From Litorimonas sp964565335 (lineage in GTDB: Bacteria > Pseudomonadota > Alphaproteobacteria > Caulobacterales > Maricaulaceae), in contig CAZMEN010000006.1 of the NCBI GenBank assembly GCA_964565335.1, positions 18,237 to 82,236 on the forward strand: a DNA stretch of 64,000 bases. The letters are read 5' to 3'. How positions within the stretch are numbered: the stretch's first letter is position 1; every line of letters starts with the position of its first letter. Below the pieces are notes generated by a model. That model did not search any database and had not been told where the DNA came from. It worked only from the letters and a program-made list of their open reading frames with translations. This document shows positions 1 through 9,060 of the stretch, piece after piece. Made by a program: the position numbers and the translations under genes.

Positions 1-97
1 AGGAGAGTGTCATAAGAAAGTCCCAAGTGTAATTTTGGAACTCCTTAGAATATTTCTTACCGTTTGTCGATAAAGATTGAGGCTCTCTAGCGGATTA

Positions 98-526
98 TTA
101 AGACTCTCGACCAGACATATAGGCCGTTGAGGTGTTGGCCCCCGTAGATTTACTTTCCAACCATAGCAAGCGCGCGACCATGGCCAGAACGCCGACACAG
201 CCTGTGAAGCAAATGGCCATCAGCCATAACGGCAAGCGCATAGATTGTGCTTTGGCACGCGGCAAAATAAACACCCAAGAAATACCGATGGCTAAAAGAA
301 GATCGAACCAGACCTGATTACCCCAAGCATTTTGAATATGGTTTTGCCAAAACCCTAAAGGGCCTTCTGTAATAACGGCGAAGAGCGAAAAGGCGAGAAA
401 GGCTGCGAACAAGGTTGCGGGGAGTTGCCAATTACGTCTTCCTGTTTCTCCGCTTATCATCGCACTGATTGTGATAACCAAAAAAAGCGCCGCCGAAAGT
501 ACGGGCAGTATTTCAAATAAAGGCAT
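98..526 (-). CDS. Small integral membrane protein, function unknown
   Basis: A 142-residue protein with four hydrophobic segments, at about residues 4-23, 36-54, 70-88 and 98-119, and a short polar C-terminal tail. It therefore most likely sits in the inner membrane with both ends on the same side. I do not recognise a catalytic or transport motif. It is divergent from the XRE/MmyB-type regulator gene starting at 628, with about 100 bp between them. Such regulators often control the gene they face, so a regulator-target pair is possible but is inference. The 97 bases before it hold nothing I can assign. Confidence 0.6.
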   Translation of the reverse strand: MPLFEILPVLSAALFLVITISAMISGETGRRNWQLPATLFAAFLAFSLFAVITEGPLGFWQNHIQNAWGNQVWFDLLLAIGISWVFILPRAKAQSMRLPLWLMAICFTGCVGVLAMVARLLWLESKSTGANTSTAYMSGRES

Positions 527-627
527 AATTGTCTCCGTCGTGTTTCATCCTTCCTATCGACGGATTAAGCGCAGACCAATTACCTGAGAGGTAAGTGCAA
601 TTTGTTTTTTCTGCATTATAAAACGGT

Positions 628-1410
628 ATGGGTAAAAATTTTGGACAATTTATTAAATCATGGCGGCAGGTTCGAAGGTTCTCGCAACTTTCATTGAGTG
701 CAGAAAGCGGACTTTCCAGTCGGCATATCAGTTTTCTTGAAACAGGGCGGTCACGACCTAGCCGGGGCAGTGTGCTGACCTTGGCGCGAGTGTTGGAAAT
801 GCCGCGTAGCGCTATCAATGAGGCTTTACTGGCCGCAGGTTTCGCGCCTGAATATCCCGTTCTAAATTTGGATGACGCTGAGTTGGCTCCCGCGATGGCA
901 GCGATGATGACCATCTTGGACAATCATATGCCCATGCCTGGCATAGTGATTGATGCGGATTGGAAGATTGTCGGCGGCAATGCGGCTGCCTTGCATATGA
1001 TGAGCTTTCTACCGTTAGGAAATGGCGTTGACGAAATTCCCTGCCTCATTGATGGCCTTTTAAATGATGACCCGAAAAATCCGGTGATTATAAATTGGTC
1101 AGTTGTCGCGACATGGACGGTCCTACGTTTGCAAGCTGAATTATCACGGCTAGGGACAGACAGTATTTTGAATGAAAGTTACCGACGTTTGACGGCTGAC
1201 CCGCGATTGAAAGAGACAGATATCGCGTCCTTCTCTGAATTCGGCCCTATATTGACCCTGCAAATGCGCGCCGGGGATAATGTTTTAAGCTTTTTATCTA
1301 TGATAGCGGAATTCAGCACGGTTCAGGATGTGACAATGAGCGAGAGGCGGGTCGAGTTGTTTTTTGCGGCTGACGAGAAGACCCGTCAATATTTTGACGC
1401 TTTATCTTAA
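628..1410 (+). CDS. XRE-family regulator with MmyB-like ligand-binding domain
   Basis: A 260-residue transcriptional regulator. Residues about 5-65 form a Cro/CI-type helix-turn-helix (FGQFIKSWRQ, then SGLSSRHISFLETGRSRPSR, a typical recognition helix). Residues about 95-255 resemble the MmyB-like ligand-binding domain (PF17765), with the characteristic MPGIVIDADWKIVGGNAAA stretch. Members of this family bind hydrophobic small ligands and usually control neighbouring oxidoreductase or membrane genes; the ligand here is unknown. It is divergent from the membrane protein at 98-526. The start at 628 has no strong Shine-Dalgarno sequence, but the HTH begins immediately after it, so little N-terminal sequence can be missing. 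Confidence 0.85.
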   Translation: MGKNFGQFIKSWRQVRRFSQLSLSAESGLSSRHISFLETGRSRPSRGSVLTLARVLEMPRSAINEALLAAGFAPEYPVLNLDDAELAPAMAAMMTILDNHMPMPGIVIDADWKIVGGNAAALHMMSFLPLGNGVDEIPCLIDGLLNDDPKNPVIINWSVVATWTVLRLQAELSRLGTDSILNESYRRLTADPRLKETDIASFSEFGPILTLQMRAGDNVLSFLSMIAEFSTVQDVTMSERRVELFFAADEKTRQYFDALS

Positions 1411-1421
1411 CAGCCGAAACT

Positions 1422-1916
1422 TTAGCGGTCGAACCGTCCGTTAGCGGTATTCTTATGCACCTCTTGGGCGGCGATAAGGCGTCCGTTCATCACGGCATAG
1501 ACACCGGCAGGCAGAATTTGCACCGCGATCAAAGCGCCCCCGAAATTGAAACTTGCATCTGATTTCCCCAAAGCTTGCGGCCGCATAGCGCCTGTTAGCA
1601 CTACCGTTTTATTGCCGACATTTCCGTCCAGATGTTTTGCGGTTAATTCCATAGTCCCTGTGCCGTGCGTAATGACGATTCGATCTTCTGGCGTGCCGTT
1701 TACGGCTTTGAGAATATTATCACGATGTTGATCGGTCATTTCCAAACTGTCGATTTTCATCAAGACATGCAGACGAGGGTGATCACAACGTCCGTTCTTT
1801 AGAATGTTTTCGACACGCGTCTTTCCGCCGCCGCCGAAAATCAGACTCTCCGTCATCATATCGTGGACCTTGTCGAGCGTTCCGCCGGTTATCAAAATTG
1901 CGACATCTTCATTCAT
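1422..1916 (-). CDS. Asparaginase-like protein, N-terminal domain only
   Basis: A 164-residue protein matching only the N-terminal domain of type I/II L-asparaginases, which are usually about 330 residues. The first catalytic threonine motif is present (ITGGTLDK, Thr13), as are the ITHGTGTM segment (residues 82-89) and the following LTGAMRP. In active asparaginases the second motif reads HGTDT, and the Asp is catalytic. Here that position is Gly87, and I also see no equivalent of the catalytic lysine, so hydrolysis of asparagine is doubtful. Short asparaginase-domain proteins are widespread, so the length itself need not mean truncation. It converges on the regulator gene ending at 1410 and is divergent from panD. 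Confidence 0.75.
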   Translation of the reverse strand: MNEDVAILITGGTLDKVHDMMTESLIFGGGGKTRVENILKNGRCDHPRLHVLMKIDSLEMTDQHRDNILKAVNGTPEDRIVITHGTGTMELTAKHLDGNVGNKTVVLTGAMRPQALGKSDASFNFGGALIAVQILPAGVYAVMNGRLIAAQEVHKNTANGRFDR

Positions 1917-2080
1917 AGAGGCCGCATACGCAAATATGCCTTATTCGCCAAGCTTAATTGTTCTGATAATTGTGAACACAAGTTAAACGGCTTTCATGGC
2001 AGCCTTGCATTTTTATGACTTCACCTTTTGTTATCGCCCCTGCATCCCTATATAAAGCCTGTAACGAACTGGAGGGCAGA

Positions 2081-2443
2081 ATGCTTTTAACCCTGATGAA
2101 AGGTAAAATTCACCGAGCAACGGTGACGCAAGCCGATCTCCATTATGAAGGATCAATCTCGATTGATCAGGATTTATTGGACCGCGCCGGAATTTTACCA
2201 AATGAGCAGGTTGATATCCTCAACATCACGAATGGTGAGAGATTTACGACTTATGCGATTACTGCGCCTCGCGGATCGAAAACTTTTGGCTTGAACGGCG
2301 CCGCCGCTCGCCGCGTGCAATTGGGTGATAAGATTATCATTATTACCTATTGCCAGATGGAGGCTGAAAAAGCCCGCAACTACGCCCCGAATGTTGTGTT
2401 GCTTGACGAAAATAATGAAGTGGTGGTTCCGCCTGTTCATTAA
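2081..2443 (+). CDS. panD: Aspartate 1-decarboxylase
   Basis: Makes beta-alanine from L-aspartate for pantothenate and coenzyme A synthesis in the cytoplasm. The 120-residue product aligns with PanD throughout: KGKIHRATVT at the N terminus and the self-processing site HYEGS, with Gly24-Ser25 at exactly the family positions. Ser25 becomes the pyruvoyl cofactor after autocleavage. An upstream in-frame ATG at 2015 would add 22 residues, but I chose 2081: it follows a good ribosome binding site (ggaggg) and gives the standard PanD N terminus and length. A strong terminator follows at 2472. No other pantothenate gene is adjacent. Confidence 0.95.
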   Translation: MLLTLMKGKIHRATVTQADLHYEGSISIDQDLLDRAGILPNEQVDILNITNGERFTTYAITAPRGSKTFGLNGAAARRVQLGDKIIIITYCQMEAEKARNYAPNVVLLDENNEVVVPPVH

Positions 2444-2471
2444 AGGCACTGTCCAGCATGAAGATGTTCAC

Positions 2472-2508
2472 AACCCGCTTGCAGTTCGCTGCAAGCGGGT
2501 TTTATCTT
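2472..2508. terminator. Rho-independent terminator, probably bidirectional
   Basis: Perfect 13-bp stem (AACCCGCTTGCAG, 2472-2484, and its complement, 2489-2501) with a TTCG tetraloop and a T-rich tail (TTTATCTT). It sits between the convergent panD and peroxidase genes and can serve both. Confidence 0.92.
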
Positions 2509-4516
2509 AATTGGATGTTAGGAAGACGTTATCCTGCAATTCATCCCCTATTTCCGTATTATCGCGAATGATTTCCGCAAGCGTCACATTGCTGATGCGG
2601 TCTCGTTCCTGATCGTTTAAATCATTTTGATACCAGAACCGATCGCCATTTCTGATGTCGGAGAATTGTTTTACAAGAATGGCTTGAAAAAGCGGCCCTA
2701 ATTGACTGTCTCCGACGGGGTCTTCAGATAACCCGCCAACCCACAAGTCAATATCGTCTACTGTATTATAAGTACTTGAAAGAGCTGTGACGAGTGTTGT
2801 GTCGGTTGAGATTTCATCGAAGTTGGTAACCGCCGCCAATCCCATCGCCACGCGCATGCTGTTATAATCGGGTAAACCATGGTCTCGTCCGCGCTGGATA
2901 TTCAAAGAGGGAAGGTCCAACCCTCCATCGCCAGGGGCTCCGAACAAGAAATTGCGCAAGGGGTGCACGACTTTGGTATCTAGTTTTTGATGCGTTTGTC
3001 CGGCTAGCCCTCGCAAGATTGGGTCAATCGATGTTTCTTCGGTCAAGATTTGAGGGGCGGTGAAAAAGGCTGCGGCCAAATTAACATGACCGTCTGCGAT
3101 TTCATTCCCGTTCTCATCCAGACGCCAGAGCAATTCATTGACCATTGAGTGACCTAAGCGAAAAGCACCCGCACTGAATTCATTAAAGACGCTTGGATTA
3201 AGTGTTGAATCATAGCCGGAATAATCTTGAATAGCGTTCTCTCCGATTAAGGCGGGTAGCCATTCGTCATAAGTGATTTTTTGTATCTTTGCGACGACCA
3301 AGCGGCGGGTGGCTTCAAAAACCTCATCGGCTGTATTGTTTGGAAATTCGTTTGTGAGCTGCGCCGCTATTCTATTGTGTTCGCGAACGAAAAGCGTGTG
3401 CATTGTTGCAAGACCTAATTGCTCATTGGCACGAATATCGCCGGCTAGAAATAATTGCGTCGGGTCGGATATGAATCCATTCGCATTGGTCAGCGAGTCT
3501 TCGTTAAAAGGCAAAAGGTTTCCGTCACTTGTTTTTAGATACGGGCTATCTGTACCAACGCGCAGGGCCATATTACGATCTTCGCTGGAGCCGTAAACCA
3601 TAGAACCATCAATCCAACTGGTAATTTCGTTTTCTTGTTCCCGTGGATTGGATGTGGTGAAACCTGTGTCAGGATCAAACAGCGCCCGACTAAACGGGAT
3701 AATGACGCCGCCAGTTCCTGTTGGGTCGAAATAAATATCTCCACTAGGCACAGAGATATGCGCTTCTTCTTCTGCGCCATCTGTTAGGTCCAAATCATGA
3801 TCAATGAATTGTCCCCATTGCCAGACGAAATCTGAAGCGGATTTTATGCTGTCTATTGACGTGCCTTCATCTTGATTGACAACGGCATTGGAAACGAGCC
3901 GTGCACTCGGACGGTTCGGGCCCGCCAAGGACGAGACGCCATCCGCATAGGCCGCCGCGGATAACCGTTGAAGGTGGATGAAAGACGCTCCCCAATCGAC
4001 ATAGGTAACATTGTTATTGGTTCCATCATAGGTTCGGACTTCTCGGTTATCGAGCATTCTGCGATTATCTCTGTCATTTCTGGCGCGGTCACGGCGATTA
4101 TTTCCATCATTCGGAATACCTTGCGGCGAAGGTCCATCAGGGCCGTTGGCCCTATTTTCGACGGTAATTGTGACATCGTCTGATACGCTGCCTCCATTGT
4201 TATCTGAAACGGATAAACGAAGAGCAATGGTTTGGGTGTCCCTGACATTTGGCGCGCGGAACTGCGGGGACAATATGTTTGGATTGTCGAGCGTGACAAC
4301 GGGACCGCTTATTTGCGTCCATGTAACGACGCCCGCTTGAGAGGCGCTCCCGTTGAGCCGAACAGGTTCCCTTTCCGACGAGACGATATCAACGCCAGCA
4401 CTCACTGAAAGCGCTGCCGTTACTGTATTCGTATTGGTGTCAGCCTCATTGGACTCGCCGCATGAGGCCAAGCTGACGGATAAAGCGACGAAGGAGATGG
4501 AAAGAAGTCTCTGCAT
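2507..4516 (-). CDS. Animal-type haem peroxidase lipoprotein
   Basis: A 669-residue exported protein. A lipoprotein signal ends in LASC (Cys19). Residues about 36-122 look like a PKD/cadherin-like beta-sandwich (VRLNGSAS, then TQIALRLSVSDNNGG-type sequence), followed by an Arg/Asp-rich linker to about residue 160. The rest matches the animal haem peroxidase family (An_peroxidase). The distal histidine motif is WQWGQFIDHDLD, the proximal histidine probably lies in FRLGHSMVNELLW, and the family motifs LFVREHNRIA and RGRDHGLPDYN are present. Such bacterial peroxidases oxidise halides or phenols with hydrogen peroxide. The substrate here is unknown. It appears monocistronic and shares the terminator at 2472-2508 with panD. 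Confidence 0.9.
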   Translation of the reverse strand: MQRLLSISFVALSVSLASCGESNEADTNTNTVTAALSVSAGVDIVSSEREPVRLNGSASQAGVVTWTQISGPVVTLDNPNILSPQFRAPNVRDTQTIALRLSVSDNNGGSVSDDVTITVENRANGPDGPSPQGIPNDGNNRRDRARNDRDNRRMLDNREVRTYDGTNNNVTYVDWGASFIHLQRLSAAAYADGVSSLAGPNRPSARLVSNAVVNQDEGTSIDSIKSASDFVWQWGQFIDHDLDLTDGAEEEAHISVPSGDIYFDPTGTGGVIIPFSRALFDPDTGFTTSNPREQENEITSWIDGSMVYGSSEDRNMALRVGTDSPYLKTSDGNLLPFNEDSLTNANGFISDPTQLFLAGDIRANEQLGLATMHTLFVREHNRIAAQLTNEFPNNTADEVFEATRRLVVAKIQKITYDEWLPALIGENAIQDYSGYDSTLNPSVFNEFSAGAFRLGHSMVNELLWRLDENGNEIADGHVNLAAAFFTAPQILTEETSIDPILRGLAGQTHQKLDTKVVHPLRNFLFGAPGDGGLDLPSLNIQRGRDHGLPDYNSMRVAMGLAAVTNFDEISTDTTLVTALSSTYNTVDDIDLWVGGLSEDPVGDSQLGPLFQAILVKQFSDIRNGDRFWYQNDLNDQERDRISNVTLAEIIRDNTEIGDELQDNVFLTSN

Positions 4517-4612
4517 AACAATCTGTATTCCTGTTGAAAGATAAACAAGAATAGTGCTTCGTCAGCTTGCAGGCGCATGGATAAAAAATGACGAAATTGT
4601 TATGTCTTCACG

Positions 4613-4638
4613 AAAACCTCACGAAATCGTGAGGTTTT
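4613..4638. terminator. Bidirectional stem-loop terminator
   Basis: Perfect 12-bp stem, AAAACCTCACGA (4613-4624) with its complement (4627-4638) around a 2-nt centre (in practice an 8-bp stem with a small loop). A and T runs sit on the two flanks, so it can work in both orientations. It lies between the SIMPL-protein gene (ends at 4664, minus strand) and the peroxidase promoter region. Confidence 0.8.
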
Positions 4639-4663
4639 GCGTATTGTTGACGTTTTTTAATTC

Positions 4664-5377
4664 TTACTCTTGAATGGCGTAAGACAGATTGACAGTCACA
4701 CTCATGGACTGTTCGCCTGCTGAAACAGGCGTAGATGCATCGCTTTCTACGCGCATCGACATCATCATCGGCCTAGGCTGAGGATTGTAATTATTTTCAT
4801 CCAAGCTCAGCAGAGGGCCTAGCTTTACACCTGCGGCTTTTGCCATGGCTAAGGCTTTTGCTTTGGCCTCTTGAATGGCTTGTTCGCGGGCTCTGGACAT
4901 AGCCTCTTTCGGATCAGACACAGAAAAGACAATACCGTTTATGTTGTTAATGCCTGCCTTAACAAGTGCGTCCAGCATCGGGCCGACTTTATCTAAATTA
5001 TCACTTTTCACTGTGATTGTGTTGCGAGCTTCATAGCCTGAAATTTTGGGCGAACGGCGATCCTGATAATCATATCGGGGTTGCAAAGACAATTGGCTGG
5101 TTCGAATGTTTGATTTTTCAATGCCTGCAGTTGCTAATTCTTCATAAACTGAGGTCATCAAGGTAGCGTTGTTGATCATGGCTTCACGGGCCGATTTACC
5201 TTCACTAACAACGCCTGCTGTGACTGTGGCTAAATCTGGAGCGGTAGAGACGGAACCTGTGGCGCTTACCTGAATACTCGGAGGACTGGCATTGCCTGTT
5301 GTAATATATGTAGGCCCGCCGGAATTACAGGCTGCCATTCCTAGTGAGGCTGCTCCGCCTAAGATCCAATTTCGCAT
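4664..5377 (-). CDS. SIMPL-domain (DUF541) lipoprotein
   Basis: A 237-residue envelope protein. The N terminus is a lipoprotein signal ending in GMAAC (Cys17). Residues about 33-235 match the SIMPL/DUF541 domain: IQVSATGSVSTAPDLATVTAGV at its start, the middle NTITVKSDNLDKVGPMLDALV segment, and the Ala/Lys-rich helix AREQAIQEAKAKALAMAKAAG before the last strands. Family members (E. coli YggE is one) are periplasmic and linked to oxidative stress, but the biochemical activity is unknown. It is transcribed away from the carboxylase gene at 5468 and ends just before the stem-loop at 4613-4638. Confidence 0.88.
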   Translation of the reverse strand: MRNWILGGAASLGMAACNSGGPTYITTGNASPPSIQVSATGSVSTAPDLATVTAGVVSEGKSAREAMINNATLMTSVYEELATAGIEKSNIRTSQLSLQPRYDYQDRRSPKISGYEARNTITVKSDNLDKVGPMLDALVKAGINNINGIVFSVSDPKEAMSRAREQAIQEAKAKALAMAKAAGVKLGPLLSLDENNYNPQPRPMMMSMRVESDASTPVSAGEQSMSVTVNLSYAIQE

Positions 5378-5467
5378 AATAACTCCTATAATTACGTCAC
5401 GCTAAGCCGCGCTTTTCACCAAGGCAAGTTATCTTGGCAAGTCAGTTATACTCTGACACAACAGGGC

Positions 5468-6976
5468 ATGAGTTGGAAAAAAGAATTACAGGAAAAATCC
5501 CGCCGGGAGGCCTTGGCCGAGAAGATGGGCGGCGCGGATAAACTCGCTCGCCAAGCGGCGCGCGGTAAACTCAATGCGCGCGAGAGACTGGATCTATTGC
5601 TTGATGAAAACTCCTTTCGAGAAATTGGGAAACTAGCTGGCAAAGGTGTCTACGACTCTGAAGGGGAGTTAACAGACTTTAGTTCGACAAATTTCATCTT
5701 TGGCCGTGGGGATATTGCTGGACGACCCGTCGTTGCGACAGCCGATGACTTCACAGTGCGAGGGGGTGCAGCAGATGCGTCTATCCACCGCAAGTTCACT
5801 CAGGCTGAATTAATGGCGGCGGAGATGCGTCTCCCGCTTATCCGAATGATTGACGGCACAGGCGGTGGAGGTTCTGTCAAAATGTTGGAGCAAATGGAGT
5901 TTACTTATGTCCCTTTTGTGCCTGGGTGGGAGCATGTTGTTAAAAATCTGGATACCGTCCCCGTTGTGGGATTGGCGTTAGGGCCGACCGCGGGTCTAGG
6001 CGCGGCAAGGGTTGTCGCGTCGCATTATTCGGTCATGGTCAAAGGTCTGTCTCAAATCTTTACGGCAGGGCCAGCCGTTGTGGCGGCACTCGGTGAAGAT
6101 CAAGATAAGGAAAGTTTAGGGGGCTCTCACATCCACACGCGTAATGGCGTGATTGACGATGAGGCCGATACCGAAGTCGACGCCATGCGCATGGCCCGAA
6201 ATTTCTTGTCTTTCCTGCCTTCTTATGTTGGCGGACCTTTGGAGCGTATCGGGAATAGTGACCCTGTGACGCGGGAGGAGGAAATGCTACTATCAATTGT
6301 TCCTCGCGATAAAAATCAGGCCTATAATATGCGCCGCATTATCGAGGCGGTAGCAGACAACGGGAGCGTGTTTGAGATAGGCCGCAAATGGGGGCGTGCC
6401 GCCATTACCGCTTTTGCCCGCTTTGATGGATGGCCTGTCGCTGTTCTGGCAGGGGATCCAACCTATCTTGGCGGGTCATGGACGGCGGATACGGCTCAAA
6501 AAGTGAAGCGGTTTTTGGGTCTGGCGGAGAAATTTGGTCTGCCTGTTATTCATTTGGTTGATAATCCAGGCTTCATGATTGGGCTGGAGGCCGAACGAAC
6601 GGCCACTATTCGGCACGGGGTCGAGGCGATGAATTATGTTTATAAAGCCACGGTGCCATGGGCGAGTGTGATCATTCGCAAAGCTTACGGGGTGGCGGGG
6701 GCTGCTATGTCAAATCATAGTCGATACCAATACCGTTTTGCTTGGCCAAGTGGCGACTGGGGTAGCCTGCCTATCGAAGGCGGCGTGGAAGTCGCCTACC
6801 AATCGGAATTGAGTCAAGCCGATGACAGCGAAGCAGAACTGGCCACCATCAAAGCGCGTTTAGCCAAAGTCACATCGCCTTTTAGAACGGCAGAAAAATT
6901 TGCCGTTGAAGACATTATCGATCCAAGGGAAACGCGACAACATTTGTGTGAATTCGTCAATTTGACGATGCGGTAA
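5468..6976 (+). CDS. Acyl-CoA carboxylase, carboxyltransferase subunit (PccB-like)
   Basis: A 502-residue biotin-dependent carboxyltransferase. It transfers CO2 from carboxybiotin to an acyl-CoA such as propionyl-CoA or a branched-chain acyl-CoA. Both halves of the carboxyltransferase fold are present. The N-terminal crotonase-like half has GKLNARERLDLLLDENSF and the oxyanion-hole glycine run IDGTGGGGSVK. The C-terminal half has GRKWGRAAITAFARFDGWPV and LVDNPGFMIGLEAE. No biotin carboxylase or carrier gene is next to it, so the partner subunit is encoded elsewhere. The downstream AMP-dependent ligase on the same strand, 95 bp away, suggests a shared role in acyl-CoA metabolism. The exact acyl substrate cannot be read from the sequence. 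Confidence 0.88.
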   Translation: MSWKKELQEKSRREALAEKMGGADKLARQAARGKLNARERLDLLLDENSFREIGKLAGKGVYDSEGELTDFSSTNFIFGRGDIAGRPVVATADDFTVRGGAADASIHRKFTQAELMAAEMRLPLIRMIDGTGGGGSVKMLEQMEFTYVPFVPGWEHVVKNLDTVPVVGLALGPTAGLGAARVVASHYSVMVKGLSQIFTAGPAVVAALGEDQDKESLGGSHIHTRNGVIDDEADTEVDAMRMARNFLSFLPSYVGGPLERIGNSDPVTREEEMLLSIVPRDKNQAYNMRRIIEAVADNGSVFEIGRKWGRAAITAFARFDGWPVAVLAGDPTYLGGSWTADTAQKVKRFLGLAEKFGLPVIHLVDNPGFMIGLEAERTATIRHGVEAMNYVYKATVPWASVIIRKAYGVAGAAMSNHSRYQYRFAWPSGDWGSLPIEGGVEVAYQSELSQADDSEAELATIKARLAKVTSPFRTAEKFAVEDIIDPRETRQHLCEFVNLTMR

Positions 6977-7071
6977 GGACAGATAGGAAATAGAGTTTTG
7001 CTCTACCCTATAAATTCGTTTAACGTTCATCGCTAAAACCAAGCGAAAGAAAACTAAAATCGGGGTGCAAG

Positions 7072-8667
7072 GTGGAAACAAAGGTTTTGAAATCAGATGA
7101 TTTGTCCAAGCGTGGACAAAGGCGGATTAAACGAGATTTATTCGAAGCATTCCTTGATGCTTGTAAAACGCATGGGCCCAAAACCAAAATCCTGACGGAT
7201 GGCGATGGCCGTATATTAAGCTATGGCGATTTGCGTAAGGCTTCTTTCGCCTTGTCTGCGCCTCTGAGGAATATAACAGAACCTGATGAAGCCGTAGGCA
7301 TATTATTGCCGACCGGAGCCGGAGCGGTTATTGCATTTTTGTCGATACATGCAGCAGGGCGTATACCTGCCATGTTAAATTTTACGTCCGGCATAAAAAA
7401 CCTAAAAGCAGCATCGGAAACAGCGCCTTTGAAGACGGTTGTTACAGCGCATAAATTTGTTGAATTAGCAGGCCTTTCATCGCTCGTGAGTGAATTGTCG
7501 GAGTTCGTAAACGTCGTGTATTTGGAGGATATGCGGGAGGAAATTGGCTTTCAAGGTAAGCTCCGAGCTGTAATGGGCCCTATTTTTCCCAGCTTTTTTG
7601 CGCCTAGTCCTTCGGCCGATGAAACAGGTGTTATTCTTTTCACATCTGGAACAGAAGGCACGCCCAAAGGCGTTGTTCTAACGCATTCAAATGTCTTGGC
7701 CAATATCGAGCAAATTGAGCAACATGTGGAATTGGAAAAGAGCGATATATTCTTCAACCCTCTGCCGACTTTCCATTGTTATGGCTTGACCGCCGGGACA
7801 CTCTGGCCAATTTTTAGCGGGTATAAGGTCGTGCTCCATCCCTCTCCCTTACAGACCAAGACCATTGCGAAGCGGATTTTCAAAACGAAGTCCACCGTGC
7901 TTTTTGCGACGGATACTTTCTTGCAACAATATATGCGGGCGAGCGCGGATGGGGGGTTAAACTCCTTACGTATTGCCGTTTGCGGCGCAGAGCGCGTGCG
8001 CGAGGAAACACGAAAAACAGCCGAGCAGCGTTTTTCATTCGAAGTTTTAGAAGGCTATGGCGTGACCGAATGCGCCCCTGTATTAGCCGCCAATCAACCT
8101 GGAGATATTCGCGCTGGGACAATTGGTAAGATGTTGCCCGGTATCGAAACGCGGCTGGAGCCAGTCGAGGGATTGGAAGAGGCAGGCTCTCTTTGGGTGC
8201 GCGGCCCCAATATTATGAAGGGCTATATCTCTCCAGATAAGCCGGGCAAGATTGTGCCGTTACCAGAGGGATGGCATGATACGGGGGATGTCGTCTCAGT
8301 GGATGAAGAGGGCTATTACGTAATCCGCGGGCGGATAAAACGTTTTGCTAAAATTGGCGGCGAGATGGTATCTCTGACCGTGGTTGAAAATTGTGCCTCG
8401 GCTTTGTGGCCCGAGCATATGCACGCCGCCGCCATTGTGCCCGACCCAAAAAGAGGGGAACAAATCATTCTGGTTTCTGAAAACCCCAATCCCAAACGCC
8501 ATGAACTCCTCGCTTGGGCTCAAAGCCACGGCGTCCCTGAAATTGCAGTGCCAAAGAAGATCGTCTCAGTCTCGGCAATCCCTGTATTAGGCACCGGTAA
8601 GTTGGACTATGTCGGCATTACAAGAATGGCCAAGGAGGCTTTAGGCATTGTCGAGGAAACGACCTAA
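7072..8667 (+). CDS. AMP-forming acyl-CoA/acyl-ACP synthetase (Aas-like ligase)
   Basis: A 531-residue member of the adenylate-forming ANL superfamily. It activates a carboxylic acid with ATP and passes it to a thiol or lipid acceptor. The P-loop-like A3 motif is VILFTSGTEGTPKGV. The later motifs are GYGVTECAPV (A5) and DTGDVVSVDEEGYYVIRGR (A7/A8), and a C-terminal lysine candidate lies in VLGTGKLDY. The overall order resembles the ligase half of 2-acylglycerophosphoethanolamine acyltransferase/acyl-ACP synthetase (Aas), without its acyltransferase half. The start is a GTG at 7072; no better ATG lies upstream in frame. It lies on the same strand as the carboxyltransferase gene and may be co-transcribed with it. 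Confidence 0.85.
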   Translation: METKVLKSDDLSKRGQRRIKRDLFEAFLDACKTHGPKTKILTDGDGRILSYGDLRKASFALSAPLRNITEPDEAVGILLPTGAGAVIAFLSIHAAGRIPAMLNFTSGIKNLKAASETAPLKTVVTAHKFVELAGLSSLVSELSEFVNVVYLEDMREEIGFQGKLRAVMGPIFPSFFAPSPSADETGVILFTSGTEGTPKGVVLTHSNVLANIEQIEQHVELEKSDIFFNPLPTFHCYGLTAGTLWPIFSGYKVVLHPSPLQTKTIAKRIFKTKSTVLFATDTFLQQYMRASADGGLNSLRIAVCGAERVREETRKTAEQRFSFEVLEGYGVTECAPVLAANQPGDIRAGTIGKMLPGIETRLEPVEGLEEAGSLWVRGPNIMKGYISPDKPGKIVPLPEGWHDTGDVVSVDEEGYYVIRGRIKRFAKIGGEMVSLTVVENCASALWPEHMHAAAIVPDPKRGEQIILVSENPNPKRHELLAWAQSHGVPEIAVPKKIVSVSAIPVLGTGKLDYVGITRMAKEALGIVEETT

Positions 8668-8981
8668 TCGCGCCTATTTGCATAAAGGGTAGGGAATGAG
8701 GGCTTTGTAACGTTAATTGGGCGAAGGGCTGATTTATGAAGTTATATATTTGCCCCTGAGCAGAGAGTAGCTTTTGGGCGTTTCTCACCGACCGAAATCT
8801 CTGTGATTTTCGTTATCTTATCCGTATTGGAACGTATGAACATTCCGCTCTGTTCTTCTTTCTACCGCCGACATATTGTAAGTGACTTAGTCCTAATAGT
8901 TTGAGAGCCGCTCAGTAAGACCGAAGTCTGTCAGTCGTGTTTTTCTTAGGTCTCTGCATTTATCAAAAAATCCAGTAAAGT

Positions 8982-9014
8982 TCATTAAAAATCACTATTG
9001 CGCACAAACGGTCA
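8982..9014 (+). promoter_or_regulatory. Phased TCA/GCA operator, site 1
   Basis: Four triplets exactly 10 bp apart: TCA 8982, TCA 8992, GCA 9002, TCA 9012. It ends 46 bp before the first TonB-receptor start. This is the only structured signal I see in the gene-free stretch 8668-9060; the rest is AT-rich with no clear stem-loop or ORF. The element recurs at ten other places in the locus. Confidence 0.65.
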
Positions 9015-9060
9015 GGCGTGTTATGGTGACCCATAATAAAGTTAAAAAATGGGGAATAAT

